This document shows, piece after piece, positions 26,370-35,079 of a stretch of 64,000 nt of DNA (position 1 is its first letter; the number at the start of each line of letters is the position of its first letter). Source of the stretch: Clostridia bacterium (GTDB lineage: Bacteria; Bacillota; Clostridia; UMGS1840); contig JAGAKI010000023.1 of assembly GCA_017625695.1 (NCBI GenBank), positions 18,285 to 82,284 on the forward strand. The letters run 5' to 3'. The notes beneath the pieces are model-generated. The model had not been told where the DNA came from and did not search any database. It saw only the letters and a list, made by a program, of their open reading frames with translations. Made by a program: the position numbers and the translations under genes.

Positions 26370-26398
26370 ATTTTATCACAGTTTTTCTATTTTGTCAA
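26370..26398 (-). promoter_or_regulatory. sigma-A promoter of the riboswitch-EAL-gtrA unit
   Basis: On the minus strand TTGACA (26398-26393), 17 bases, TAAAAT (26375-26370). The transcript would start about 12 bases before the aptamer. Bases 26400-26518, up to the end of the glucokinase gene, hold no further feature I can name. Confidence 0.82.
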
Positions 26399-26518
26399 AT
26401 GATTTTTTATTTCTTTTTTTCTTGTTTCACTCCATCTACTTTCCAATGATATATTTTTCTGTCAGGTTTATAATGAGATATTCCAATTTTGGAGTTAGAC
26501 GGAAATTTTTTTACTACA

Positions 26519-27472
26519 TTAATCTTCGTTCTTCCATAACAGTGCGGCACCAATTAAGCCGGCATCATTGGCAAGCTTTGCAATTTGTGCTACAGTTTGT
26601 TTTTTCCCGTAGCGGGCATAGGATTTTTTCTTGATAGCGTTTCTTACCGGTCGCAAGATTTGCTCTCCTGCATTACTGATACCACCGCCGATACAAAGGA
26701 TTTCCGGTTGGAAGATATTTACTAAGTTTACCACACCTTCGGAAAGTTGCCCCAAATATTGGCGAAGGACATCTTTTCCCGTTCCGTCCTTGGATAAAAA
26801 GGCGGTTTGGCCGTTGACATTTGCAAGTTTGCCTTCCGCAATCTCCCACATATCGCTTCTTTGATTTTGCTTCATTGCTTCTTTTGTCATTCTGATTAAA
26901 GCAGTGGCAGAAGCATAGGCTTCAAAGCAACCACGTCTTCCGCAGGTGCATTTTTCGCCGTGCATACTGATGACCATATGTCCTAATTCTGCACCCTTGC
27001 CATAGGCACCGGTTACTAAACGACCGTTTTCTACAACACCACCGCCAACACCGGTACCAAGGGTAATCATAACCATACTGTCGGTTCCTTTTCCGCTTCC
27101 GGCAAGGTATTCACCCCAGGCAGCTGCATTGGCATCGTTTTCTACATAGATTTTCTTACCCAGTAAGTTCTCCATATAGCTTACAACAGGTACATCGTAA
27201 AAGTCCAAGTTGTTGGAAAATTCAATCACTCCCGTGGATTTTTCAATCGCACCGGGGCAACCAATCCCAACAGATTTGATATCATTAAAATCAATTCCGC
27301 TTGCCTTCGCCGCTTCTTTGGCACATTCTGCCATGTCTCCAAAAATTTCCTGATAGGGTCTTGGTGCATTGGTTTTACGGGATGCTCTGCCGTATATAAT
27401 GCCGGATTCATCCACTACAGCGGCCACAATATTTGTTCCGCCCAGGTCAATGCCGATATAGTAATTGCTCAT
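26519..27472 (-). CDS. glcK: ROK-family glucokinase
   Basis: Phosphorylates glucose with ATP. GIDLGGTNIVAAVV is the phosphate-1 motif, GCPGAIE and VENDANAAAWGE hold substrate-binding residues, and ITLGTGVGGGVV is phosphate-2. The ROK zinc site is present: ELGHMVI then CTCGRRGCFEAYAS. 317 residues without an N-terminal HTH, so an enzyme and not a ROK repressor. AAGGTGAT precedes the ATG. It follows pfkA by about 100 bases, a glycolytic pair. Confidence 0.91.
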   Translation of the reverse strand: MSNYYIGIDLGGTNIVAAVVDESGIIYGRASRKTNAPRPYQEIFGDMAECAKEAAKASGIDFNDIKSVGIGCPGAIEKSTGVIEFSNNLDFYDVPVVSYMENLLGKKIYVENDANAAAWGEYLAGSGKGTDSMVMITLGTGVGGGVVENGRLVTGAYGKGAELGHMVISMHGEKCTCGRRGCFEAYASATALIRMTKEAMKQNQRSDMWEIAEGKLANVNGQTAFLSKDGTGKDVLRQYLGQLSEGVVNLVNIFQPEILCIGGGISNAGEQILRPVRNAIKKKSYARYGKKQTVAQIAKLANDAGLIGAALLWKNED

Positions 27473-27574
27473 TGTAAATCACCTTTTCCATTTCAATATA
27501 GGGGGAATACTACACATACAAACAAATACATAAAAAGAAACAGATATCAAATAACATGTGTAGCATATTTAAAA

Positions 27575-28663
27575 TTAGTCACCAAAGCAGGTTCCGATCG
27601 CTTTTGCAGCCTGAACCAGTTCTCCATTGGGGTCTACGGCTTTGTTGGCACCGATGACATCTTCCAAGGATGCATAGGTCATCTGATTGTCTTTTAAGGC
27701 AACCATATTGCCGAATTTACCTGCCATCGCTAGTTCAACTGCAGCAACGCCGTAACGAGTGGATAAAATTCTGTCTGCAGAAGATGGTGTACCGCCTCTC
27801 TGAATGTGACCTAAAATGGTAGCACGAGCTTCCAGACCTACCATCTGTTCCAAATCTTCTGCTACTTTCTGTGCAATACCACCTAAGCGAACCGGGTCAG
27901 GACTGTTTTCGATTACCTTCTGAATTACCACTTCTCCGGTTACAGATTTTGCACCTTCTGCAACTGCAACCACAGAAAATTCTTTGCCGTTTGCAATACG
28001 GTTTTTGATATGGTCTGCAACTTTGTTGATATCGTAAGGAATTTCGGGGATTAAGATAACATCGGCTCCCCCTGCAATCCCTGCAGATAATCCCAAGAAA
28101 CCTGCATATCTTCCCATAATTTCCACGGTGATAATTCTGTGATGAGATTCTGCAGTGGTATGGATTCTGTCCAACGCTTCTGCCGCAACGCCAACTGCGG
28201 TATCAAAACCGAAGGTGGTATCGGTAGAAGATAAGTCATTATCAATGGTTTTGGGAACACCGATTACGGGAACGCCAAGTCTTGCAAAGTCACGACCACT
28301 GGTTAAGGTACCGTCACCGCCAATGATAATCATGGCATCAACATTGTTTTTCTTAATGTTTTCCACACCAACGTGGGAAACATTTTTCTTTACCATATTG
28401 CCGTTTTCATCAGGTACTAAGTAATCAAAAAGGTTGTCCTTATTGGAGCTAAATAAAATGGTTCCCCCTCTATGTAAGATACCGGAGGTATTTTCTAAGG
28501 TTAATTCCACAGTTTCGTTGTTGTATAAGCCCTTGTAGCCATTTTTAAAACCAACAACACTCATACCATATTTTTCAATTGCAGTTTTTACGACTGCACG
28601 GATTACGGGGTTTAAACCGGGGCAATCGCCACCGCCTGTTAAAATACCAATTCTTTTGATCAT
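27575..28663 (-). CDS. pfkA: 6-phosphofructokinase, mixed-substrate group type
   Basis: Phosphorylates fructose 6-phosphate. ILTGGGDCPGLNP is the phosphoryl-donor loop and IIGGDGTLTSG has Gly at the position that separates ATP users (Gly) from diphosphate users (Asp). PKTIDND carries Lys where the E. coli enzyme has Gly, and EIMGRYAGFL contacts substrate. The Gly/Lys pair marks the group III (mixed-substrate) PFKs, some of which use ATP and some diphosphate; ATP is the better guess. 362 residues is longer than the classical 320, also normal for the group. It follows the AEC carrier by 33 bases. Confidence 0.9.
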   Translation of the reverse strand: MIKRIGILTGGGDCPGLNPVIRAVVKTAIEKYGMSVVGFKNGYKGLYNNETVELTLENTSGILHRGGTILFSSNKDNLFDYLVPDENGNMVKKNVSHVGVENIKKNNVDAMIIIGGDGTLTSGRDFARLGVPVIGVPKTIDNDLSSTDTTFGFDTAVGVAAEALDRIHTTAESHHRIITVEIMGRYAGFLGLSAGIAGGADVILIPEIPYDINKVADHIKNRIANGKEFSVVAVAEGAKSVTGEVVIQKVIENSPDPVRLGGIAQKVAEDLEQMVGLEARATILGHIQRGGTPSSADRILSTRYGVAAVELAMAGKFGNMVALKDNQMTYASLEDVIGANKAVDPNGELVQAAKAIGTCFGD

Positions 28664-28696
28664 AATTCTTCTCCTGTTTTGAAAATCTAAATTATT

Positions 28697-29626
28697 TTAT
28701 AGCATTATAAATACCAAAGGAATCGTTACGCAAGACAGTAAATGCGAAACCACTGCCAACCCTGCTGCAACTGTGGTATCCTTCCCTTCTGCACTGGGAA
28801 TAACAATGGTATTTAACCCAAAAGGCATTGCTAATACATTCAATATACAAATATAAAGAGTCTCCGGCAACGTAACAAACTGCGTAAGCCCAATCAAAAG
28901 AAACGGCATTACAAGCAATTTGATACCGGATATCAAATACAAATTAAGATTGGTAAAAGTTTTCTTCAAAGAAATAAAGGAAATCGCAATCCCCGTTAAA
29001 AGCATCGCTACGGGTGACATACAATTTGCAGATACCGAAACAATGGACTCTAAAAAGCTTGGCAGAGGAACCTTACATAATCCGATGATCATACCAAGAA
29101 TCATAGCAGCAAACATGGGATTTAAGAATGATTTTAAGCTATCCCGAAGTGTTTGCTTCTTTTTAGAATCATAAAGCAACAGTTTTGGTACCCCCCACAG
29201 ATAAATAAGCATCCATAAAGGCAATGTAAAAATCAAATATTCAAAGAAAATATCAGGAAATAAACTGCTGACAATCGCATTCCCCATAAAGGAAAAATTA
29301 GAAAAAGTCAAACCGTATGTATAAATTCTCTGAATGTAGCCATCCTTCGTTGTTAATTTGGAAACCAGAATAGAAAACGGAATCATAAGGAAAGCAACTA
29401 AGAAAGCACCCACAAACAACTGCCATGCAACACTGATTCGCTCTACCGTGAAGTTTTCAATAAATGTCTTTAACACCAAAGCAGGAATGAAAACATTGTT
29501 TTCCAGCTTTGACAAAACTGTTGCAGAATTTTCCGGTAAAACCTTCAGTTTTATCAGAATATATCCAATGACTATCAAGCCGAATAAAAATGAAGTCTGA
29601 TTTAATGTTGTTACAAAAATACTCAT
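28697..29626 (-). CDS. AEC-family (auxin efflux carrier-like) transporter
   Basis: 309 residues, about ten membrane segments in two halves, with the discontinuous helix regions SFMGNAIVSSLF and MPFGLNTIVIPSAEGK typical of the family (PF03547). Bacterial members carry organic acids such as malate or lactate. AAGGTAG precedes the ATG. It lies upstream of pfkA and downstream of the catabolic operon, which itself contains no transporter, so it could export or import an acid from either pathway. Confidence 0.85.
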   Translation of the reverse strand: MSIFVTTLNQTSFLFGLIVIGYILIKLKVLPENSATVLSKLENNVFIPALVLKTFIENFTVERISVAWQLFVGAFLVAFLMIPFSILVSKLTTKDGYIQRIYTYGLTFSNFSFMGNAIVSSLFPDIFFEYLIFTLPLWMLIYLWGVPKLLLYDSKKKQTLRDSLKSFLNPMFAAMILGMIIGLCKVPLPSFLESIVSVSANCMSPVAMLLTGIAISFISLKKTFTNLNLYLISGIKLLVMPFLLIGLTQFVTLPETLYICILNVLAMPFGLNTIVIPSAEGKDTTVAAGLAVVSHLLSCVTIPLVFIML

Positions 29627-29749
29627 ATACTACTACCTTACTAAATCCACATAGTTACAATCATAATATCTATTCCTGTTTATTAGTTCTTCTGCTTTCT
29701 AACGCCTGATTTCAGAAAACCATTCTCTATCTACTTTCACTCCGTACTC

Positions 29750-29778
29750 ACAATAGTATACGTTCTAAATGTCAGCAA
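29750..29778 (-). promoter_or_regulatory. weak candidate promoter of the AEC-pfkA unit
   Basis: TTGCTG (29778-29773), 17 bases, TATTGT (29755-29750) on the minus strand, in the 227-base gap between the Etf gene and the AEC gene. Both boxes deviate from consensus. Confidence 0.35.
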
Positions 29779-29853
29779 AGGACGCAGATTTGTATCATAT
29801 CATTTTGTGTTCTACCCTTACATGGTTTCTGTTTTTGACTTCAATGAATACTC

Positions 29854-31206
29854 TTACAAACAATCTATAATCCCGTAATCTGCATATTCAAAAATTCTGG
29901 CATCTTTATCGGGATTGATTGCGATAACAGTACCGCTTCCCTCAATCGCACAGGTATGATGAATTGCACCGGAAATTCCAACTGCAATATAAATTTTAGG
30001 ACTTACTGTTTTTCCGGTTAAACCTACCTGCTTCTCATAAGGAGCACCGTTTAAATCCACAAGACCCCGAGAAGCACCAAGTTCAGCACCTAAAGTTTCT
30101 GCAAAGTCTTTTAGTTGAGCCATTTGATTTACAACGCCTCTACCGCCTGACACAATGATATCCGAACTTTGTGCTTTGGTACGAACGGTTGCCATCTGCG
30201 GTTTGGTTAAGCATTTGATTTTTGCGGTAACATTTCCTCCCTGTGCCGGACGGTACATCATCAAATGCCCATCCTCTGCTTCTAACATCGTGCAATCGGC
30301 ACAAAGTCCGGTTTCCAACATAGCCGCCACAATGGGAGCATTTTTTCTGCCCCAAAGGTCGGCATTCCACAAAATCACATCCGGTTTTTCTGTCATTGCT
30401 TTTTGGGCAATTTCTTCGGGGGCGGATTTTTCAAGCAAAATTACTTCATCGGCAATTTCTTTGGCTTTTTCCAATACCTCTTCTCCCACTGCCCAGACAC
30501 TTTTTAGTTTTTCTCCGCTGACGCTTCGTTGCTCATCACATTGATTTTGCTTTAAAAGCTCAGAGACCAAAGGAAGCAGTTCTTCCTTTTTGATGAACTT
30601 GCATTTTCGTTTTCCGTTTTCGTTTTCAAAAGTCCTTAACACTCTTGTGGGAGAGCCCGAAAGTCCGCATTTTGATACATCGCATTGCAATGTTTCGTTA
30701 CCGATGATAGCAATCTCACCGACTTTTGAAAAAATGCTGGGAAACTTGAGAACATAACCACGTTCCACAGTTACCAAAGCAGGTAATTTTGTTTTTTCTT
30801 CTCCTGCTCTTGTCTCAGCAACAACACAGTTTCCGTCACAATTTATCTTCATTGCATTGGTAATGATTCCGATACCAAGCTTTTGGGACAGCATAGGGCC
30901 CACCTGTGCGGTATCTCCGTCTATACTTTGTCTGCCGCAAAGAATTAAGTCATACTCCATTTGTTTGATAGCAGTTGACAAAATATAGGAGGTTGCAAGA
31001 GTATCGGAACCGGCATACACCGTATCGCTGATTAAAACTACCTTTGCTCCCAATCGGGTCAGCGGTTTTAACACCTGCTCACAAGAGACTGGTCCCATAG
31101 ACAGTACGGTTACATCCCGGGATAACTGCAATGCACATTCCAATGCAGATTCGTCAAAGGGGTTTATTTCCCCTTTGACTACTTTGACACAAACTAATAT
31201 CTTCAT
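29854..31206 (-). CDS. fused electron-transfer flavoprotein (EtfB-EtfA in one chain)
   Basis: Single 450-residue chain in place of the usual two subunits. Residues 1-about 220 are EtfB-like (MKILVCVKVV, SMGPVSCEQVL, CGRQSIDGDTAQVGPML, LPALVTVERGY). Residues about 235-450 are EtfA-like, ending with the FAD-binding part: SGGRGV, GASRGLVDLNG, QVGLTGKTVSPKIYIAVGIS, GAIHH, IAINPDKDARIF and ADYG. The EtfA N-terminal domain is shortened. The ATG at 31206 overlaps the stop of the FGGY kinase (TGATG). It should accept electrons from the FAD oxidase (36998-38422) and Fe-S protein (35910-36980) of the same operon. Whether it bifurcates electrons cannot be seen. Confidence 0.9.
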   Translation of the reverse strand: MKILVCVKVVKGEINPFDESALECALQLSRDVTVLSMGPVSCEQVLKPLTRLGAKVVLISDTVYAGSDTLATSYILSTAIKQMEYDLILCGRQSIDGDTAQVGPMLSQKLGIGIITNAMKINCDGNCVVAETRAGEEKTKLPALVTVERGYVLKFPSIFSKVGEIAIIGNETLQCDVSKCGLSGSPTRVLRTFENENGKRKCKFIKKEELLPLVSELLKQNQCDEQRSVSGEKLKSVWAVGEEVLEKAKEIADEVILLEKSAPEEIAQKAMTEKPDVILWNADLWGRKNAPIVAAMLETGLCADCTMLEAEDGHLMMYRPAQGGNVTAKIKCLTKPQMATVRTKAQSSDIIVSGGRGVVNQMAQLKDFAETLGAELGASRGLVDLNGAPYEKQVGLTGKTVSPKIYIAVGISGAIHHTCAIEGSGTVIAINPDKDARIFEYADYGIIDCL

Positions 31207-32678
31207 CAAAAATCACCATTATAAATAGGTTCCAATGCTTTTTGGATTGCTTTATATTTTTTGAATACTTCCTGATATTTTTTGGTGTTTTCCGGATTCG
31301 GAACGGTTTTGGATACAACCTCATTACAGATTTCAATGGCTTTTTGGGGACTTTCAAAAATGCCTGTTGCAAGTCCTGCCAGCATTGCGCTGCCAAAGGA
31401 AGAATCTGCATATTTCATCTCAATAAGTTCCAATCCCAACGCATCGGAAACCATCTGTCTCCAAAGCGGACTTTTTCCGCCACCGCCAATGATAGCGGCA
31501 CTGTCCTGATGGTCAATCTGTAAGTTTTCCAATGCATTTTTACAGTCCAGCATACTCATTGCCACACCTTCTAACACCGCTCTGGTAAAGTGTGCCTTGG
31601 TGTGAGATGCACGAACCCCCACAAAGTCTGCACAAAGTTTCGGGTTGGCATAGGGAGTTAATTCCCCATTCAGATAGGGATGGAATACCAGACCGTCTGC
31701 ACCGATTGCCACCTGCTCTGCCAGTTTGTCAAGCTCGGCATAATCTTCCCCAAAAGTATCTCTGAACCATCGGTAAGATGCCGCACAGGATTTGGTGGCA
31801 GTGCCGGGATAAAACATTCCGTCAATAATATGAGAATAGTTAATCAGATTCACATCGGGATAAGGCTTATCTGTTATGACACAGATTCTGCCTGCAGTTG
31901 CCAGTTTTAAGGTCATCTGACCTTCCTGCACTGCACCGGATGCAAACACTTCCATCACTGTATCGGTGGTACCGCATAATACGGGAGTGCCTTCCGAAAG
32001 ACCGGTTTTTACTGCCGCTTCTTTGGTAATTTTGCCAACAATATCGGTCGGTTTTACAATCTTTGGCATCATAGCGGTATCAATTCCAAGCACGCCGCAA
32101 AGCTCACGGCTCCACTGCATGGTATTACTATCAAACATCATAGAACCTTCAGCTTCGATATAGTCGGTAACATAATCCCCCGTCAACTGATGCCGTACAT
32201 AGTCTTTAGCAAACAGAATTTTTCTGACCTTTGCCCAATTTTCGGGTTCGTTATTTTTAATCCATAGAAGCTCCGGCAAGGACCAGATGGTATCTGCTTT
32301 ATGTAGTACCTGCTGATCTATCAGTTCGGAATAATGTTCCCGAAGATAAGATACTTCTTCGGTGCTTCTGGTATCGGTCCAGTAAATAGCAGGACGAATT
32401 ACTTTAAAATTTTCATCCAGTATCACCGCAGTATGGGTAGCGGCATCTAAAGATACCGCACAGATTTCGTCGGGAGAAATCTTACTTTTTTGAAGGACTC
32501 CTTTAATATTTTCGCAGGTTGCCTTTACCCAGTCGTCGGGATTTTGTTCTGCATATCCCGGCTTGGGATAATGGGTTTCATATTCAGTTGTATGGGTGGC
32601 ACAAATCACGCCTTCTTCCGAAAGAAGAGTGGCTTTGGATGCACCTCCGCCAAAATCAATTCCTAATAAATATTTCAT
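31206..32678 (-). CDS. FGGY-family carbohydrate kinase (xylulokinase-like)
   Basis: Two-domain sugar kinase of about 490 residues. LLGIDFGGGASKATL is the phosphate-1 loop (with GGGAS instead of the common GTxS). DAATHTAVILD, PAIYWTDTRS and CGTTDTVMEVFASGAV are substrate and adenosine regions, and AAIIGGGGKSPLWRQ is the C-terminal ATP motif. ATG at 32678 is preferred over a GTG at 32687. It shares an operon with a sugar isomerase, a second kinase and an aldolase, so it likely phosphorylates the ketose made by the isomerase. The sugar is unknown. Confidence 0.88.
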   Translation of the reverse strand: MKYLLGIDFGGGASKATLLSEEGVICATHTTEYETHYPKPGYAEQNPDDWVKATCENIKGVLQKSKISPDEICAVSLDAATHTAVILDENFKVIRPAIYWTDTRSTEEVSYLREHYSELIDQQVLHKADTIWSLPELLWIKNNEPENWAKVRKILFAKDYVRHQLTGDYVTDYIEAEGSMMFDSNTMQWSRELCGVLGIDTAMMPKIVKPTDIVGKITKEAAVKTGLSEGTPVLCGTTDTVMEVFASGAVQEGQMTLKLATAGRICVITDKPYPDVNLINYSHIIDGMFYPGTATKSCAASYRWFRDTFGEDYAELDKLAEQVAIGADGLVFHPYLNGELTPYANPKLCADFVGVRASHTKAHFTRAVLEGVAMSMLDCKNALENLQIDHQDSAAIIGGGGKSPLWRQMVSDALGLELIEMKYADSSFGSAMLAGLATGIFESPQKAIEICNEVVSKTVPNPENTKKYQEVFKKYKAIQKALEPIYNGDF

Positions 32679-32691
32679 ATTGTTCACACAC

Positions 32692-33339
32692 TTAATATTT
32701 TACTTTATAATTTTCACCATGAATGCCGGGATAAACGCCTCTTCCGATTAAGCGTTCATTGTTTTCGTGACAAATAATCCATTTGTTTTTCGCAAAAATC
32801 AGCCGGTCATCCATTTCTTTTTCTAAGGGAGTATTAGTGTTTTTCGGCAGCACAACCACGCTGGAAAAACCGGTATCTGCTACCTGACAAGGGCAATAAT
32901 GCAAGGAAGTGCCGAACACTTCCACTGCGTCACCTTTTTCTAAATAAAAAGCTTCCACCTTGCCGGAATCGTATTCCATACCGTTCATATCGTATTCCAA
33001 GCCCAACAGCAGTACCAATGGGGTAACTGCCACATTGATTTCGGAGCTTTTATGGTATTCCAACGCATTCATATCACGATTAAAGCCGTTACAGATACCA
33101 ATCTGTGCTTCACAACCGCCAAAGAGAATCTCTCTAAGTTTTTCGGAACAGCTAAGGTTTTCCAATTCGCTGACAGATGCAATATATCTGCTTCCTTCGT
33201 TGGGAGCTTCCAGTTTTTCGCAAGCGGACACGATTTCTTTGGTATCCATATGGATAACCTGTCCGTATTTTTTGAAGGCATCATCATGGATGCTGTAAAT
33301 TTTAAGCTCAGGATTGTTTGATTGTAATTTTGTAATCAT
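32692..33339 (-). CDS. uncharacterised cupin-like protein (possibly DUF4867)
   Basis: 215 residues, soluble. I recall similar proteins under DUF4867 but cannot check this. The start at 33339 is set by AGGAGAG 8 bases upstream. Visible features: a central predicted beta region (VAVTPLVLLLGLEYDMNG, FYLEKGDAVEVFGTSLHYCP) that reads like a cupin barrel, with GDAVEV and SLHYCPC at the place of the two cupin motifs, then FSSVVVLPKNTNT. It lies between the FGGY kinase and IolB genes, so an isomerase, epimerase or lactonase step on the same substrate is possible. Confidence 0.6.
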   Translation of the reverse strand: MITKLQSNNPELKIYSIHDDAFKKYGQVIHMDTKEIVSACEKLEAPNEGSRYIASVSELENLSCSEKLREILFGGCEAQIGICNGFNRDMNALEYHKSSEINVAVTPLVLLLGLEYDMNGMEYDSGKVEAFYLEKGDAVEVFGTSLHYCPCQVADTGFSSVVVLPKNTNTPLEKEMDDRLIFAKNKWIICHENNERLIGRGVYPGIHGENYKVKY

Positions 33340-33380
33340 AGAAATTTCTCTCCTATTACTGATTGAGCCATTGGTATTTC

Positions 33381-34175
33381 TCATCTATTTTCAATCCAGG
33401 CATGTTCAGGGTCGCTACTTCTGTTAAAGCCCTGATAATCCCCTGCCATCATCCAAAGGAAGTATGTCTGATATCCGGGGGTTGAAACTGTTGTATGGTA
33501 TCCGTAAGGGAATTCAACCAGTTCATCATTTTTCACACGATACGCCTCATCAATTGTTCCGTCTGCGGTGTAAAGGCACTGTACCGCAAATCCCTGCTTG
33601 GGATCAAAGAGAAAATAATAAATTTCTTCTGCAATACACTCTGCCGGCATATTATTTACATCGTGTTTATGAGGAGGGAATCCTGCCCAGTTACCTTCTG
33701 TGCAATATGCTTCACCGATCGTGAGAACTTTGGCATTTGAATTTCCGTCAATTAAAAAACTGGTTTCTCTCTGATACGGCTGTTCCCCCAAAAGTTTCAA
33801 AACAACGTGATCTTCACGAAGCAGCTGGGGCTCTGTCTTTTCATTCAAAGGAGTTGCACAAACTGCAATTTTGATATGATCAACGGCTGAAATCGTTAGG
33901 TTCTGTTCTTTCGGCATATAGAAACTTTCTGCTTTTCGGTTTTCAAAAACGTTACTTCTATTTCCGATATTTTCCCATACTGTTGTATCAAAAGATACAT
34001 TACAGTGCCCTTCCAGCATGATAAAAGCCGTTTCCTTGTCTTCGGTATAGAAATCAAGGGAATCTCCTGCTTTTAATACAATGATACCAAACTCTAATTT
34101 TTTTAATGAGGATTCGCCGATTTTGCAAATCTTTGTATATCCGTTTGCGCTTTTATATGATTTTTTAAAATTCAT
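33381..34175 (-). CDS. iolB: IolB-like 5-deoxy-glucuronate isomerase
   Basis: KduI/IolB cupin protein of 264 residues. GNWAGFPPHKHD with EEIYYFLFDP gives the metal-binding His/His/Glu set, and FPYGYHTTVSTPGYQTYFLW with MMAGDYQGF is the conserved C-terminal part. In inositol breakdown IolB turns 5-deoxy-glucuronate into 2-deoxy-5-keto-gluconate. Here it is followed in the pathway order by a PfkB kinase (IolC-like) and class II aldolase (IolJ-like) encoded just upstream, while IolG, IolE and IolD are missing. AAAGGAGAATC precedes the ATG, and the start overlaps the kinase stop by 11 bases. Confidence 0.87.
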   Translation of the reverse strand: MNFKKSYKSANGYTKICKIGESSLKKLEFGIIVLKAGDSLDFYTEDKETAFIMLEGHCNVSFDTTVWENIGNRSNVFENRKAESFYMPKEQNLTISAVDHIKIAVCATPLNEKTEPQLLREDHVVLKLLGEQPYQRETSFLIDGNSNAKVLTIGEAYCTEGNWAGFPPHKHDVNNMPAECIAEEIYYFLFDPKQGFAVQCLYTADGTIDEAYRVKNDELVEFPYGYHTTVSTPGYQTYFLWMMAGDYQGFNRSSDPEHAWIENR

Positions 34176-35076
34176 AATGATTCTCCTTTAAGAAATTGAT
34201 TGTTTCCTCATAAGTCGGAACACCTTCTCTGGCACCGACCTTAGTACATTTTAACGCCGATACGGCACTGGAAAATACACAAGCTTTCGGGTAAGACATT
34301 CCTTTGGTTACACTAAATGCAAAGGCACCGTGAAACACATCTCCGGAACCGTTGGAATCCACTGCGTCCACTAAAAATGCGGGATAATGTTCTACGGTTT
34401 CTCCATCATAAATGATTCCGCCTTCTTTCCCTTGGGTAATCACAACCACTTCAGGGGAATATTTTTGGAAAAGTATTTTTGCCGCTTCCTCAGCATTGTT
34501 TGCCCCGGTGTGCCCCAATGAAAATTCTTCAGAAGGAATCAAAATATCTGCATAGGGCAGAAGATTCTCTACCCCTTCATACAGACCGCCTGCATCATAC
34601 AACACTTTGGTACCGTTTTGTTTTGCAATTTTTGCACCTTCGATTGCTGCCGCCATATCATTACCGTCTACCATTAAGATTTCTGCGTTTTTAATTGCTT
34701 CTTCTGCTTTGGAATCCAGTTCGGCAGCAGGAACATTACCTCTGTAAAATACACAGGTTCTGGAAGCGGTATCCTTGGATAACCAAAGCACCGAACAGAA
34801 TGTGGAAAATCCGGGTTTTAGATTCATATAAGAAGTATCTACCCCATATTTTTCAAAATCGCCCTTTAAAAAGCCACTGGCAGAATCGTCGGTATAATTT
34901 CCGATGAAAGCACAGCTACCACCCAGTTTAGATGCAGCAACTAACCCTGTTCCACAGGGACCGCCGCCACATTCTTTCACGCTGTTGGCACGCATTTTGG
35001 TATCTTCCTTGGGATATGTATCCACGCTATACAAGGTATCAAACACGTTTGCGCCGATTCCAACTATTTTTACCAT
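34165..35076 (-). CDS. PfkB-family sugar kinase (IolC-like by context)
   Basis: Ribokinase-fold kinase of 303 residues. VGIGANVFDTL and CGGGPCGTGLVAASKLG are the N-terminal sugar-binding motifs; DSNGSGDVFHGAFAF contains the anion hole and catalytic Asp (usual form DTTGAGD). Neighbours IolB and a class II aldolase suggest it phosphorylates a keto-sugar or keto-acid before aldol cleavage, as IolC does. An adenosine/fructose kinase role is possible but fits the context less. Confidence 0.86.
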   Translation of the reverse strand: MVKIVGIGANVFDTLYSVDTYPKEDTKMRANSVKECGGGPCGTGLVAASKLGGSCAFIGNYTDDSASGFLKGDFEKYGVDTSYMNLKPGFSTFCSVLWLSKDTASRTCVFYRGNVPAAELDSKAEEAIKNAEILMVDGNDMAAAIEGAKIAKQNGTKVLYDAGGLYEGVENLLPYADILIPSEEFSLGHTGANNAEEAAKILFQKYSPEVVVITQGKEGGIIYDGETVEHYPAFLVDAVDSNGSGDVFHGAFAFSVTKGMSYPKACVFSSAVSALKCTKVGAREGVPTYEETINFLKENHYEF

Positions 35077-35079
35077 AAC

